In this document: piece by piece, positions 33,717 through 43,478 of the stretch | Layout: each line of letters starts with the position of its first letter | Position numbering within the stretch: the first letter of the stretch is position 1 | DNA from: Lachnospiraceae bacterium | GTDB lineage: Bacteria; Bacillota; Clostridia; Lachnospirales; Lachnospiraceae | Reading direction: 5' to 3' | Assembly (NCBI GenBank): GCA_017396555.1 | Contig: JAFQLS010000045.1 | Location: forward strand, 46,834 to 110,833 | Length of the DNA stretch: 64,000 nucleotides | The notes under the pieces: model-generated | The model's database searches: none | The model's input: only the letters and a program-made list of their open reading frames with translations | What the model was told of the DNA's origin: nothing | Made by a program: the position numbers and the translations under genes

Positions 33717-34859
33717 TTACGGAAGAACTATTTTCTGACCTTCATACACCTTATCCGGATCTTCTATATCATTTGCTTTCATTATCGTATCAACCATAGC
33801 TACATTATTATATATTGATCTGCTGATATCCGATAAGGTTTCTCCCTTCTTAATCGTATAAAAAACGGGCTCTGCTACCGGCTCTATATTTACAGTTGTT
33901 TCTTCCTGCTTATGTGTTGTTTGCTCCGTTTCTTTTTTTGTTTCCAGCTTCGTTGTCTGCTCTGGTTGTTCTTTCTGAGATGTAGTAGTCTCTTGTGTTA
34001 CTTCATTTTCCTTATTTTCCGTAGTACCACTTGTCAGATTTTCCATAACCGGCTGAACTTTCGTCTCCTGATTTATTCCTGTCGCAGGAGTGTTTACCAG
34101 ATTCCCGGCAATTTCAGACAAACTGGATTTTATACTGTTAATTTGATTTGAATTATTCATTACTACTATTATTGCAAGTAGTAAAGCAATAACCATATAT
34201 GACGGTACCATTTCTCTAAAATTAAACCCTGTAGCCTTTTCTTTTACCGATGGCTTAGTTTCTTTAATTTCTTGTGTTTTTACCTCTTCTTCAAATATTT
34301 CCTCAAGAGCCCTGCTTCTTATTAAATACTTTTCGAATATAACATTTTTATCAAAATAGATATAGTAGCCGTCTACTTTTTCCATATCTCCATTGCAATA
34401 TCTGTAAACAGACTCTTCGTTTTCACTTATATCATTCAAAAAACATATCTTATCATTTCCGGGAAAATTATCAAGATGAATCCGCCTTATTTTATCCGAA
34501 GCTATACGTCTGTTCTTCTCTGAAACAAACCATCCTACGATTTCCGGTTTGTCGTAATATTCCTTGATATCCTCATGAATTCCTGTCCATACTTTATCAC
34601 TAAAATCAACCCCTCTGCTTTCTTCAAAATTAACTAACACAGCAGAATTCACAAATACATATGAACAGCTTCCCATACGCTTTATATATCCAAGAAGCAC
34701 CCCATAACGTGCCTTTTCCTTAATGGTTTCCATCACCATTTCTTCAAAATACACTTTGAGATTCCCCTGCGTATCACCGATTTGCTTTATGTTTTTAGGT
34801 AATTTTACGGATATCTCGTCATTACAGCTATCTTCCTCACGATAAACTATCTCTATCAT
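33717..34859 (-). CDS. Membrane protein with C-terminal LysM domain
   Basis: A 380-residue protein. The N-terminal cytoplasmic region of about 210 residues has no clear family. It is followed by one membrane segment (YMVIALLLAIIVVMN), a Thr/Glu/Gln-rich linker, and a LysM domain at the end (FYTIKKGETLSDISRSIY, then MKANDIEDPDKVYEGQKIVL). LysM binds peptidoglycan, so the protein probably spans membrane and wall. The ATG at 34859 has GGAGGG upstream. It is first in an operon with DUF5711 and CvpA genes. Confidence 0.82.
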   Translation of the reverse strand: MIEIVYREEDSCNDEISVKLPKNIKQIGDTQGNLKVYFEEMVMETIKEKARYGVLLGYIKRMGSCSYVFVNSAVLVNFEESRGVDFSDKVWTGIHEDIKEYYDKPEIVGWFVSEKNRRIASDKIRRIHLDNFPGNDKICFLNDISENEESVYRYCNGDMEKVDGYYIYFDKNVIFEKYLIRSRALEEIFEEEVKTQEIKETKPSVKEKATGFNFREMVPSYMVIALLLAIIVVMNNSNQINSIKSSLSEIAGNLVNTPATGINQETKVQPVMENLTSGTTENKENEVTQETTTSQKEQPEQTTKLETKKETEQTTHKQEETTVNIEPVAEPVFYTIKKGETLSDISRSIYNNVAMVDTIMKANDIEDPDKVYEGQKIVLP

Positions 34860-34932
34860 AAAACCCTCCATTTCTGCATGAAACCATACAAACTATTTTG
34901 CTTGAATTGTATCATTACAAAAATGAATATTT

Positions 34933-34970
34933 TGTCAAATCAGTGTATTTATTTCAAGAAGTTTTCGACA
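34933..34970 (-). promoter_or_regulatory. Promoter -35 box with 0A-box-like site upstream of the LysM operon
   Basis: On the minus strand TGTCGAA (34964-34970) matches the Spo0A box core, followed 25 bases later by a TTGACA -35 box (34933-34938). A weak -10 (TGATAC) lies 18 bases further on. Such a 7-mer occurs by chance several times in 64 kb, so support is modest. Confidence 0.4.
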
Positions 34971-34976
34971 TATTTT

Positions 34977-36071
34977 TTAAACATTATTTGCACGTAATCT
35001 GTTAATTGCCTCCCTAATATTCTGAACCTGACCTTCCTCTATCAGCTTAATCATCTTATTTATACTCTGGAGATTTAACATATCACCCCCAAGTTCATTT
35101 GCATAACGCTCGTTTAAATCATTAGTAATATCTTTAAGCTTCTGTTCACTATCAGCCTTTGCACTCTTAGAATTTTCTACCTCTGCAGTCGCATTATCAA
35201 TTCTTTCCTGCTTCTGTTTTGTAAGCTCATTAATCATCTGTGGCTTTGTATTATTATCAAAATCTTCAAGTGCTGCATTTTTCTGATTTATAATATCAGT
35301 AATATTCTGCTCGTGAACCTTAATCTTACTGTCAAATTCATCAAGGTTATACATCGACTCATCTCTGTCTTTTTTGATATTCTTCTTGATTTGTCGAATT
35401 TTTGATGAGTTTTCTTTTACAAGTTCTCTATTATGTCTCATTTCCTCTAAAATATATTTATCCTTATCTCTTGTGAGCAAAAATATTGTAATATATATAG
35501 CTGCCTCAAAGATTAATACTAAAATATAAATAATCACTCTAAGCCATATTGTATCGGTAATAAGGCATGATACAAGCAGAGGTATTCCAACAATAAGAGC
35601 AAGCATAACTAATACAAGAATTAAAATATCTTTAATTCCTTTTGGCATAAATAATGTGTAAAACCATGCACTGTCGCAATATCCGGGAATTCCTCTCTCC
35701 TTAAATCTCTGCTTTATTTCCTTTCTAATTGTTTTGTTCTCGGCAACGTAGCTCTCCGTTTCATTTTCTATTCTCTTTTTTACACCCTTTGCCTTTTCCT
35801 TTGCTTTCTGTTCCTTTGCCTCTTTAATATTAACCTTTTCATGGTTAATATCCTTATCAAAATGCTTTACAATATCGTTTCTTGCCTTGTCTACTGCTGT
35901 CTTAATTTCTTCCTTAACAGCCCTCTCCTCACTTGCAAGCTTTTTTTCAAATCGTTCTGACTCGGCAGTTAATCTTTTTATTTCTCCCTTAACAGCCGCC
36001 TGCCCTTCTAATTCTTCTTTTAACTGTGTGAGTTCATTAATTCCGCCATCTAAAATCTGTTGTTCTCCCAT
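34977..36071 (-). CDS. Coiled-coil membrane protein of unknown function
   Basis: A 364-residue protein (start MGEQQILDGGINELTQLKEE). Long charged helices (about 5-125) are followed by two membrane segments (about 145-205) and another charged coiled-coil region to the end. The helical parts probably sit in the cytoplasm. I do not recognise the family. The ATG at 36071 is preferred with AAAGGTGA upstream. It follows the PTS-type membrane gene by about 20 bases and is probably co-transcribed with it. Confidence 0.7.
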   Translation of the reverse strand: MGEQQILDGGINELTQLKEELEGQAAVKGEIKRLTAESERFEKKLASEERAVKEEIKTAVDKARNDIVKHFDKDINHEKVNIKEAKEQKAKEKAKGVKKRIENETESYVAENKTIRKEIKQRFKERGIPGYCDSAWFYTLFMPKGIKDILILVLVMLALIVGIPLLVSCLITDTIWLRVIIYILVLIFEAAIYITIFLLTRDKDKYILEEMRHNRELVKENSSKIRQIKKNIKKDRDESMYNLDEFDSKIKVHEQNITDIINQKNAALEDFDNNTKPQMINELTKQKQERIDNATAEVENSKSAKADSEQKLKDITNDLNERYANELGGDMLNLQSINKMIKLIEEGQVQNIREAINRLRANNV

Positions 36072-36092
36072 TTTTATCACCTTTCCTTAATC

Positions 36093-37136
36093 TTATTCCG
36101 TCTTTAGAAGCATATCTCCCTGTTTTATCCAGCCCGCTTTTCTCATTCCTTCTGATATTACAAATGCTAATATACCCGGCAATACAAAATGCATCACCAT
36201 TATCTCTATCATTACAACGGGTATTGATACTCCTGCTTTAACCATTGCATCATAGGTTGCAAACTGTCCCACAAATCCTGCCGAACCCATTCCTGAACCT
36301 ACCGGAGTCGAAATCATTTTTAATAGTGCTGATGATATAGGTCCAAGTATCGCACTTGATATTATTACCGGCAGCCAGATAATTGGCTTTCTTACAATAT
36401 TGGGAATCTGTAGCATAGACGTTCCAACTCCCTGTGCAATAAAGCCTCCCATCTTATTTTCTCTGTAGCTGGCCACTGCAAAACCTACCATTTGACAACA
36501 ACATCCTACCGTTGCAGCACCTGCTGCAAGTCCTGAAAGCCCCATAGATATTCCTACAGCAGCCGAACTTATTGGAAGGGTAAGTATCATTCCCATTAGC
36601 ACCGATACAATAAGCCCGCCTATTATTGGCTGTTTTTCTACATTTACATTTACAAGGTTACCTACCCAGTACATAAATTTTGAAATATATGGTCCTACAA
36701 AAAATCCTACTAATGCACCTGATACAATCGACATAAACGGTGTTATTAATATATCTATCTTGGTTCGTCCTGATACAAGATGTCCAACCTCAATAGCAAC
36801 ATAAGCTGCCACAAATGCTCCCAATGGCTCCCCTGGAACTCCCATAACAAAAGTTTCCTTTGCAAGTGCCGGAAATGCACCTATCATTCCCGCTACCGCT
36901 GCTGCAACCGTAACAAGAGGACTTTCTTTAAATTTACTCGCAACTCCAACACCAATTCCTGCACCTGTAAATGTCTTTGCAAATGCAGCTATAGCACAAA
37001 GGTATGTACCTGCCGTTCCTCCTACAAGAATTCCTATCTGACCAAGAATAGTTCCAATTATTAACGTAGAGAACAGACCTAACGCCATTCCTCCCAAACC
37101 ATCAATAAATAACCTATTTAAATATTTCTTAACCAT
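36093..37136 (-). CDS. PTS EIIC-like membrane protein (PTS_EIIC_2 type)
   Basis: A 347-residue polytopic protein with about nine membrane segments, glycine-rich throughout (DGLGGMALGLFSTLIIGTIL, GAGIGVGVASKFKESPLVTV). It matches the stand-alone IIC family, in which transporters lack adjacent IIA/IIB genes. No PTS phosphotransfer gene is nearby, so PTS-dependent transport is doubtful; the substrate is unknown. GGAGG precedes the ATG. Confidence 0.82.
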   Translation of the reverse strand: MVKKYLNRLFIDGLGGMALGLFSTLIIGTILGQIGILVGGTAGTYLCAIAAFAKTFTGAGIGVGVASKFKESPLVTVAAAVAGMIGAFPALAKETFVMGVPGEPLGAFVAAYVAIEVGHLVSGRTKIDILITPFMSIVSGALVGFFVGPYISKFMYWVGNLVNVNVEKQPIIGGLIVSVLMGMILTLPISSAAVGISMGLSGLAAGAATVGCCCQMVGFAVASYRENKMGGFIAQGVGTSMLQIPNIVRKPIIWLPVIISSAILGPISSALLKMISTPVGSGMGSAGFVGQFATYDAMVKAGVSIPVVMIEIMVMHFVLPGILAFVISEGMRKAGWIKQGDMLLKTE

Positions 37137-37243
37137 TTTCTTCCTCCAATGTGTTTATGCAATCTATTATACAACATTTTTTTGCTTTCGTATTGTATTA
37201 ATAAATTTTTTTTGCTATATTTACAAAAAAGAGAGGTGCTATT

Positions 37244-37513
37244 ATGTTTCGCTTGTGGGGAAAATTATTTAAAGACACACATTTACTTAAGGATATTGTA
37301 ATTGTTAATGATGACAATTCTCTTAATCGTACTAAGAAAATATTTAATGCCATAGATGATATTTGTAACCAGTTTGATCTGAGCAAACCAATCTGGCTTG
37401 ATGCAAATGTATCGGAGTTTCAGTGCTACAGTAAAACTAGATTTACTCAGGATAATTTCATTGAACAATTAGACTTTGACTTTTTAGAAATTCATGTTAT
37501 TGAGGAGGATTAA
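37244..37513 (+). CDS. Small protein of unknown function
   Basis: An 89-residue soluble protein (MFRLWGKLFKDTHLLKDIVI). Its mixed alpha/beta look and the piece KPIWLDANVSEFQCYSKTRF suggest a compact fold. Small proteins of this look occur in Clostridia, but I cannot name the family. GAGAGGTGC precedes the ATG. It ends 5 bases before the next gene's start, so the two form an operon. Confidence 0.72.
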   Translation: MFRLWGKLFKDTHLLKDIVIVNDDNSLNRTKKIFNAIDDICNQFDLSKPIWLDANVSEFQCYSKTRFTQDNFIEQLDFDFLEIHVIEED

Positions 37514-37518
37514 TTAAT

Positions 37519-38532
37519 ATGCAATACTCTTCAAACAATCCTTATCATGACTATAGTGATTTTTTATACAACATTACACAAAACGGCGATGAGTTATTTA
37601 ACGAGAAAATTAGAACTGACTATCAAATTAAAAACAACTATTATATGCTACTTGAACAGCTCGCTTTTTATAAATGGGAACTAGGAATTCGCAAATCCTA
37701 TGTTAAGACTTATATCAACAAATCCAAACACCTATTTTCAAGAGTTATAATAGATATGTCCTTTGGTCTTCTGACGACTTCGTGGTTTTTGTATATGATT
37801 TGTTTTTTTGCCTCTGCAAATATAGGTGCTTTAGGTGTTTGTTTTCAACTTATATTAATTGCAGTTGGTATTATTCCTTCTATGGGATATGGACTTAATA
37901 CACTTTTAGAATATTTAACAACGAAAGAAATATCCTTTGCTGTAAAAATCTCAAGGTATTTAGGTCGTGCATTACCTGGAAATGAACTTAAAGATTTACA
38001 TATAGAATTAGCCGGACTTGAAAGAAAGATAATCGAGCTTGAGGATTTTTCTGAAGATATTTATTACAAAATTGAGGATATTCTTAATAACAAAAAATCG
38101 TTTTTTATGGATAGAGATGTACCTTTTGAGCCTTTAGAGCATCAGGATTTTAATGCCGAAATATTGAAATTGTCTATGAAGCTTGAAGGAAATATTGAAA
38201 TGCGAAAAAATCTTATAAAAACAAGAGACGATTTACTTCATTGTCACAAGATTCTTCGTGAAAAAACCATTACCTATATAATAGTGACAATACTTGCCTA
38301 TGTATTGTATTTTACACTCTATTATAATTTGTCTGGTAATTTATCATATGCAGTATCAATTGGTGGATTTGTCCTTGTTTTATTTCCTCTTTTATCAAGG
38401 TCAGCAAAGCTGTATTTTGATTACGCTGTTAAAGAAGAGTTCAACAGAGCTATGGATATTCAAAAACAAATTGAAGCTCTTGAATTGGAAGAGAAAAATT
38501 TAAGAAAAACAAGGGAAGAGCTGGAAAAATAA
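37519..38532 (+). CDS. Membrane protein with coiled coils, unknown function
   Basis: A 337-residue protein with two pairs of membrane segments (about 80-130 and 255-295), separated by a long charged helical region. The C-terminal helix is strongly charged (ALELEEKNLRKTREELEK). The layout recalls the coiled-coil membrane protein encoded at 35-36 kb, although I see no clear sequence identity. Co-directional with the small gene just upstream. Function unknown. Confidence 0.72.
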   Translation: MQYSSNNPYHDYSDFLYNITQNGDELFNEKIRTDYQIKNNYYMLLEQLAFYKWELGIRKSYVKTYINKSKHLFSRVIIDMSFGLLTTSWFLYMICFFASANIGALGVCFQLILIAVGIIPSMGYGLNTLLEYLTTKEISFAVKISRYLGRALPGNELKDLHIELAGLERKIIELEDFSEDIYYKIEDILNNKKSFFMDRDVPFEPLEHQDFNAEILKLSMKLEGNIEMRKNLIKTRDDLLHCHKILREKTITYIIVTILAYVLYFTLYYNLSGNLSYAVSIGGFVLVLFPLLSRSAKLYFDYAVKEEFNRAMDIQKQIEALELEEKNLRKTREELEK

Positions 38533-38565
38533 TGTTTTCCAATTCTTCTCTTTTAATACAATTTT

Positions 38566-39342
38566 CTATTCCTCTACTATAACATCTCCATCATACACAC
38601 CCTCATTTTCTGCAAAATATTTTTCTGCATACGAACCTTTTTTTACATATATTTTACTTTCCTCGTTCCCTTCACTGCAATTGAATGCTTTTTTTCCTAT
38701 TTTAATGACTGAATTAGGTATGTGTATCTCATAAAAATATGAATCTGAAAATGCATAATCACCTATTTCCTCTACACCTTCTTCTATAACAAAAATATCT
38801 ACAGAGGTCTCGCAAAATGCACTTGCTCCTATTTTCTTTATTTCCCCAACTATTGTTATCTTTTCTATATTTTCTATCTCTGACACTATTACACTCTTAC
38901 CTATTTCGTTTACTGTATCTGGCAATAATATCTCATTGCTATTTGTAAAATATTTTACCAACTTGTCTTTTTCTATTACATACCCATTTTCGTCCTTAAT
39001 TGTCTCATAATATGTATTAGAAGTCCAATATTTTTCATTAGATTCTAATGCTTGCTGTCTGTGTTCATAAAGCTCGAAACTGTATCCTGATTCATATATA
39101 ATTTTTAATCCATAATCTGTGTATTCTATCTTAGCTTTTTCTCCTCCCAAGTCAATACTATTGTTATTTACTACATATTTATCCGAGGTAAAAATAATAC
39201 TATCATCTCCATAATCCTCTTCACTTATATGATAAAATTTTCCCTCATCATCAAAAGACCATATGCTAATTTCATCATTTCTGCCACATCCTGCAATCAA
39301 TATTATACACAAACTTACCATTAAAAATTTTTTCTTAGTCAT
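38566..39342 (-). CDS. Lipoprotein with BspA-type leucine-rich repeats (LRR_5)
   Basis: A 258-residue lipoprotein with a signal peptide and the lipobox LIAGCGRN. The C-terminal half has LRR_5/BspA repeats (IKKIGASAFCETSVDIFVIE, EIGDYAFSDSYFYEIHIPNS, VIKIGKKAFNCSEG), found in surface adhesins of gut bacteria. The N-terminal half has no clear family. It should face outward on the membrane. A degraded gene lies upstream in the same direction. Confidence 0.82.
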   Translation of the reverse strand: MTKKKFLMVSLCIILIAGCGRNDEISIWSFDDEGKFYHISEEDYGDDSIIFTSDKYVVNNNSIDLGGEKAKIEYTDYGLKIIYESGYSFELYEHRQQALESNEKYWTSNTYYETIKDENGYVIEKDKLVKYFTNSNEILLPDTVNEIGKSVIVSEIENIEKITIVGEIKKIGASAFCETSVDIFVIEEGVEEIGDYAFSDSYFYEIHIPNSVIKIGKKAFNCSEGNEESKIYVKKGSYAEKYFAENEGVYDGDVIVEE

Positions 39343-39359
39343 AAATTATATCTCCTATT

Positions 39360-39709
39360 TTATTTAAATATTGTATTCACCGAAAATACACAATAACTCT
39401 GTATTGGGCTTACTGAATCAGCAACATACTCTTTTGCTGCTGATTCAAATACGCAATACATAAATACCCCATTTATACTTATCTGTTCTATCATTGAAGG
39501 CAACGTTATAGTTCTATATGCCTCTCCTATTTTTATTTCTAATCTTCCCCAAGAAGCAGAAAATGCAAGATACACATTATCAAATGTTTTATAAAAACAC
39601 ATCCCTTGTGTTTTCTTTGGTGCTACCATATATCTATTCCTTACTAATTTTATGTCTTCACCTATATAGGTTACATTATAGCCATAATTCCCATTTTAAT
39701 AAATTTCAT
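39360..39709 (-). pseudogene. Probable remnant of a secreted-protein gene
   Basis: A ribosome site GGGAGG followed by ATG at 39709 opens a frame that stops after 12 residues (MKFIKMGIMAIM). A second frame then continues without a start through YIGEDIKLVRNRYMVAPKK to a stop at 39360. The downstream part could also be read alone from an ATG at 39629 with AAGGA upstream (89 residues). The most likely reading is a frameshifted small secreted protein. A genuine small gene cannot be excluded. Confidence 0.4.
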
Positions 39710-39927
39710 CTATTTAATATCCTCCCATTTTTATTTATTCTACAATTATAATTTTATTTATAGAAAAAACAAGGAGAAACGTGGCATAACTTTTGCGCCA
39801 AAAACATCCTTTTTGGCACAATTTGTATAAATTTGGCATTGTTATGACTCTTTTATTTTTTTATATACGTTTTATTATCTTTATAGTATACTTTAATGGA
39901 TTAATAATACAAGGAGTGGGTATAAAA
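39710..39927. other. Regulatory gap before the Spo0A-like gene, with a sigma-54-like site
   Basis: This AT-rich gap holds no convincing gene. At 39782-39797 TGGCATAACTTTTGCG fits the GG-N10-GC pattern of sigma-54 promoters (TGGCA and TTGC both match). A TTGGCA motif recurs twice just downstream. No other structured element was seen. Whether sigma-54 exists in this organism cannot be told from the window. Confidence 0.3.
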
Positions 39928-40707
39928 ATGAGTGATATTTTGGAAGTTTTGTTGGTAGAAGATGACAAAGATATGTGCGATGCTATAAAAAATTACGCTG
40001 ATACCCAACCTGACATTAATATCATAAAAACAACTAATAATTCTGATGTAGCCCTTAATTGCGTTGCTAATATACAACCAGACGCAATAATACTAGATTT
40101 AGAATTACAACAAGGATTGGGAGACGGACTTCTCTTTTTAAAAAAACTAAAAGAATTACATAGGATAGCTAAACCGTTTATACTAATTACTACTAACAAT
40201 CATAGTTCTATTATGTATGAACAAGCAAGACAATTTGGTGCAGATTTTATCTTTTACAAGCATAATTCCAGTTATACATGTAATACTCCAATAGACTTTT
40301 TGCTTATGCTCAAAGATACAATTTTCAAATTCAAGAAAATTAATCAAGAAAAAACCAATATGTTTTCTGAATCTAATGTAGATAATTTAAAAGAAAAAAT
40401 TTCCTTAGAATTGTCAGCCGTTGGTATTAAACATAATGTTAAAGGCTATACATATATTATTGATGCTATCCTTGTACAACTTATAAATGATGATTGCTAC
40501 AATTATATAGATTATCTAACGAATAAATACAACAAAAGCACTTCTAATATAAATCGATCTATGCAAAGAGCTATTAATCGTGCCTGGACCACTCAATGTT
40601 ATGATGATTTATTTAAACATTACACAGGGCACATAGATGTAACAAGAGGCGTTCCCACAGTTTCAGAATTTATTTCTTTTTATACTAATAAATTTAAAAA
40701 TTATTAA
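39928..40707 (+). CDS. Spo0A-like response regulator
   Basis: A 259-residue protein. The N-terminal receiver domain has acidic residues VEDDKDM and the phospho-acceptor Asp in AIILDLEL. The C-terminal domain matches the Spo0A DNA-binding fold (VKGYTYIIDAILVQLINDD, SNINRSMQRAINRAW, PTVSEFISFYTNKF). The recognition helix differs from that of classical Spo0A (SRVERAIRHAIE), so this may be a paralogue with altered DNA targets. The ATG at 39928 has AAGGAGTGGG upstream; the longer frame lacks support. It is monocistronic. Confidence 0.85.
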   Translation: MSDILEVLLVEDDKDMCDAIKNYADTQPDINIIKTTNNSDVALNCVANIQPDAIILDLELQQGLGDGLLFLKKLKELHRIAKPFILITTNNHSSIMYEQARQFGADFIFYKHNSSYTCNTPIDFLLMLKDTIFKFKKINQEKTNMFSESNVDNLKEKISLELSAVGIKHNVKGYTYIIDAILVQLINDDCYNYIDYLTNKYNKSTSNINRSMQRAINRAWTTQCYDDLFKHYTGHIDVTRGVPTVSEFISFYTNKFKNY

Positions 40708-40721
40708 ATCTAACTATTTAA

Positions 40722-40751
40722 AAAGGTATCCTTCAATCAGAGGATACCTTT
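40722..40751 (+). terminator. Terminator of the Spo0A-like gene
   Basis: A 10-bp stem AAAGGTATCC/GGATACCTTT with loop TTCAATCAGA, followed by TCTGATTTTT, 15 bases after the stop. Confidence 0.75.
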
Positions 40752-40878
40752 CTGATTTTTGTATTCGTTCTCGACACAACTATATAAATTGATTTATTCT
40801 GTTCCATTTTATCACCAACTTAAAACATATACACAAGTTTTTAAGGTTGATATTTGCACATACAACGCATAATTTAAA

Positions 40879-40917
40879 AATGTGGTGTAACCCTATTTAC
40901 TGAGCTTACACCACATT
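40879..40917 (-). terminator. Terminator of pgi
   Basis: On the minus strand a perfect 12-bp stem AATGTGGTGTAA/TTACACCACATT is followed by TTTTT, 19 bases beyond the pgi stop. Confidence 0.85.
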
Positions 40918-40935
40918 ATTAAAAATATTTCCTTA

Positions 40936-42282
40936 TTACAATCTCTTAAGTAACTCTTCTCTCTGAGCTTCGAATCCAGGCTTGCCAAGTAATGCAAACA
41001 TATTCTTCTTGTAGCTTTCTACACCCGGCTGGTCAAATGGATTTACTCCTGAAATATATCCACTTACGCCACATGCAAATTCGAAGAAATAGAATAACTG
41101 TCCTAAATAGAACTCGTTCTGCTCTGGAATATTTACCATTAAGTTTGGTACGTTTCCGTCTGTATGAGCAAGCATTGTTCCGTTCATAGCACTCTTGTTG
41201 ATAAAGTCTACACTCTTACCAGCTAAATAGTTAAGTCCGTCAAGGTCAACTTCCTCTTCTTCTATAACTAATTCACATCTTGGTGTTTCTACATTGATAA
41301 CTGTTTCAAACATAATTCTTGCGCCATCCTGAATGAACTGACCCATTGAATGAAGATCAGTTGTAAGGTCAACTGATGCCGGGAAAATACCCTTCTGATC
41401 TTTTCCTTCGCTCTCACCGAACAGCTGCTTCCACCATTCTGATACATAATGTACACTTGGCTCATAGTTAGCAAGAATCTCAACTGATTTTCCTTTTCTA
41501 TGAAGAATATTTCTTATTGTTGCATACATAAGTGCATCATTTTCTGCATAAGGAGTGTTAAGTGCCAACTCTCTTCCTGATGCTGCACCTTCCATTAATT
41601 TATCTATATCTGCACCACTTACTGCGATTGGAAGAAGTCCTACTGCTGTAAGCACTGAGAAACGTCCACCAACATCATCTGGTACTACAAATGTCTGATA
41701 TCCTTCTTCATCTGCAAGATTCTTAAGTGAACCCTTTGCCTTATCCGTTGTTGCGTATATTCTCTTAGCAGCTTCTTCCTTACCATACTTCTCAATAAGC
41801 ATCTTCTTAAATACTCTAAATGCAATTGCCGGCTCAGTTGTTGTTCCTGATTTAGAAATCATATTGATTGAGAAATCCTTACCCTCAACAACCTGCATAA
41901 GATGCTTAATATATGTACTGCTGATATTGTTACCTACATAATAAATCTCTGGAGCTTTTCTTTCTTCCTTTGACACATTATTATAAAAGCTGTGTCTTAA
42001 AAATTCAATTGCTGCTCTTGCTCCAAGGTAAGAGCCACCGATACCGATTACTAATAAAACATCTGAATCACTCTGAATCTTCTTTGCCGCTTCCTTAATT
42101 CTACCAAACTCTTCTTTATCATAATCAACAGGAAGATCAATCCATCCTAAGAAATCATTTCCAGCACCTGTCTTAGCTAATAATGTCTCTTTTGCTGCGT
42201 CTACCGTTTTTTCCATATAAGCAATTTCTGATTCTGATACAAATCCTGCTGCCTTTGAATAATCAAATGTAACCTTTGCCAT
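40936..42282 (-). CDS. pgi: Glucose-6-phosphate isomerase
   Basis: A 448-residue Pgi that interconverts glucose-6-phosphate and fructose-6-phosphate in glycolysis. Motifs include [34 protein letters not shown] and a catalytic His/Lys region near the C-terminus ([17 protein letters not shown]). The length is the short Firmicute form. The ATG at 42282 ([14 protein letters not shown]) has GAAGGAGCG upstream. It has its own terminator. Confidence 0.96.
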   Translation of the reverse strand: MAKVTFDYSKAAGFVSESEIAYMEKTVDAAKETLLAKTGAGNDFLGWIDLPVDYDKEEFGRIKEAAKKIQSDSDVLLVIGIGGSYLGARAAIEFLRHSFYNNVSKEERKAPEIYYVGNNISSTYIKHLMQVVEGKDFSINMISKSGTTTEPAIAFRVFKKMLIEKYGKEEAAKRIYATTDKAKGSLKNLADEEGYQTFVVPDDVGGRFSVLTAVGLLPIAVSGADIDKLMEGAASGRELALNTPYAENDALMYATIRNILHRKGKSVEILANYEPSVHYVSEWWKQLFGESEGKDQKGIFPASVDLTTDLHSMGQFIQDGARIMFETVINVETPRCELVIEEEEVDLDGLNYLAGKSVDFINKSAMNGTMLAHTDGNVPNLMVNIPEQNEFYLGQLFYFFEFACGVSGYISGVNPFDQPGVESYKKNMFALLGKPGFEAQREELLKRL

Positions 42283-42351
42283 GTTATTACACGCTCCTTC
42301 CAATTTTTCGTAATTAATTATAGTACCTTTATATAGTAAATGCAAGCATTT

Positions 42352-43038
42352 CTAACACAAATACTCCCTTAAAATATCTTCTATCAATTTATTATCTGAT
42401 GATTCTCTCTCGTACAATAATTTTATGTCATTATTACTTTTTAATGGTATATTTTTGCCTGTATTTTCAACTTTAGATTCAACTACCGGTTGCGTCTCTT
42501 CATTCATAACCGTTGTATATGGTACCTGACATTTGTTCTTATGATTATCAAGGTATGCTGAAATATTAATAATTATCCTTTTCATCCTCATATCAGACAT
42601 CCATATTAACTCTAATAATATAAGTGAACCACTCATTGCAACACTTCCCATACCATACAGGCATACTATATCACTTCTAAATTCAACTCCTTGAAAATAT
42701 GCGTAACCCGCAAAAAATATACCTAGATAAATTATCATTGCGTTACATATTCTGTTTATGTATTTCATTGTATAAATATTTATTCCACAGCATTTGCTCT
42801 CTAATAAATTTTTTTCCACAAATGTGTGTGAGCTATATACACTTTTCTCTAATTTACATATATTTTCATATTTTAATTTCATATGTTTTAGATAATTATT
42901 CTTAGTTGTGCCAAACCTTAGTGATTCCCTCTGAAGCTTTTTTATACATACGCTCCTTATAAAACCAATTAATAACCCTGTTAAATAAAACATAGCAATT
43001 ATAATCCATGCCCTTCCATCCTCAATGTACCTCATCAT
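42352..43038 (-). CDS. Membrane protein of unknown function
   Basis: A 228-residue protein with one membrane segment at the N-terminus (about 10-28), a charged middle part, and two further segments (about 98-145). A hydrophilic C-terminal tail follows. I recognise no family. GGAAGGGAAG precedes the start; ATG at 43038 or the next ATG is possible. It lies upstream of pgi in the same direction, about 70 bases away. Any link to the neighbours is unknown. Confidence 0.65.
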   Translation of the reverse strand: MMRYIEDGRAWIIIAMFYLTGLLIGFIRSVCIKKLQRESLRFGTTKNNYLKHMKLKYENICKLEKSVYSSHTFVEKNLLESKCCGINIYTMKYINRICNAMIIYLGIFFAGYAYFQGVEFRSDIVCLYGMGSVAMSGSLILLELIWMSDMRMKRIIINISAYLDNHKNKCQVPYTTVMNEETQPVVESKVENTGKNIPLKSNNDIKLLYERESSDNKLIEDILREYLC

Positions 43039-43223
43039 ACTCTTTCTTCCCTTCCAAATTTTTGTAATTTTATATTAACACATTATTTCTAATAAGCATA
43101 AATATTTTCATCGTCAAATTTATACAATTTCTGACGAAAAAGACTTATTTTTTTTGTGGCTATAATTTTATTTTTCTGATATAATTTTTTAATATAGATA
43201 TATACTTTATAAAGGAGGCACTT

Positions 43224-43478
43224 ATGGTATACAAGACTAAAGGTGTTTGTTCACGACAAATTAATTTTGAAATGGATGGAGATATTATCCGTTCTGTAAA
43301 TTTTGTAGGCGGATGTCATGGTAATACACAGGGTATTTCCAGATTAGTAGAAGGTATGGATATACATAACGCCATATCTAAAATAGATGGTATTGATTGT
43401 GGAGGGCGTGGCACTTCATGTCCTGATCAGTTAGCTAAGGCCTTAAAAGAATATTTAGAGAAAAGAGATGAGAATTAA
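43224..43478 (+). CDS. TSCPD domain protein (TIGR03905 type)
   Basis: An 84-residue protein with the TSCPD motif (GRGTSCPDQLAKAL) and NFVGGCHGNTQGISRLVEGM. The domain also occurs at the end of some ribonucleotide reductases and as a stand-alone protein in anaerobes; its role is not established. The three conserved cysteines suggest metal or redox chemistry. AAAGGAGG precedes the ATG. Its stop overlaps the MurG-like start by one base. Confidence 0.9.
   Translation: MVYKTKGVCSRQINFEMDGDIIRSVNFVGGCHGNTQGISRLVEGMDIHNAISKIDGIDCGGRGTSCPDQLAKALKEYLEKRDEN

Noticed and set aside
39793-39927. N-terminal extension of the Spo0A-like regulator
   Set aside because: The extension is AT-rich with no ribosome site, whereas AAGGAGTGGG stands before the ATG at 39928, where the receiver domain begins.
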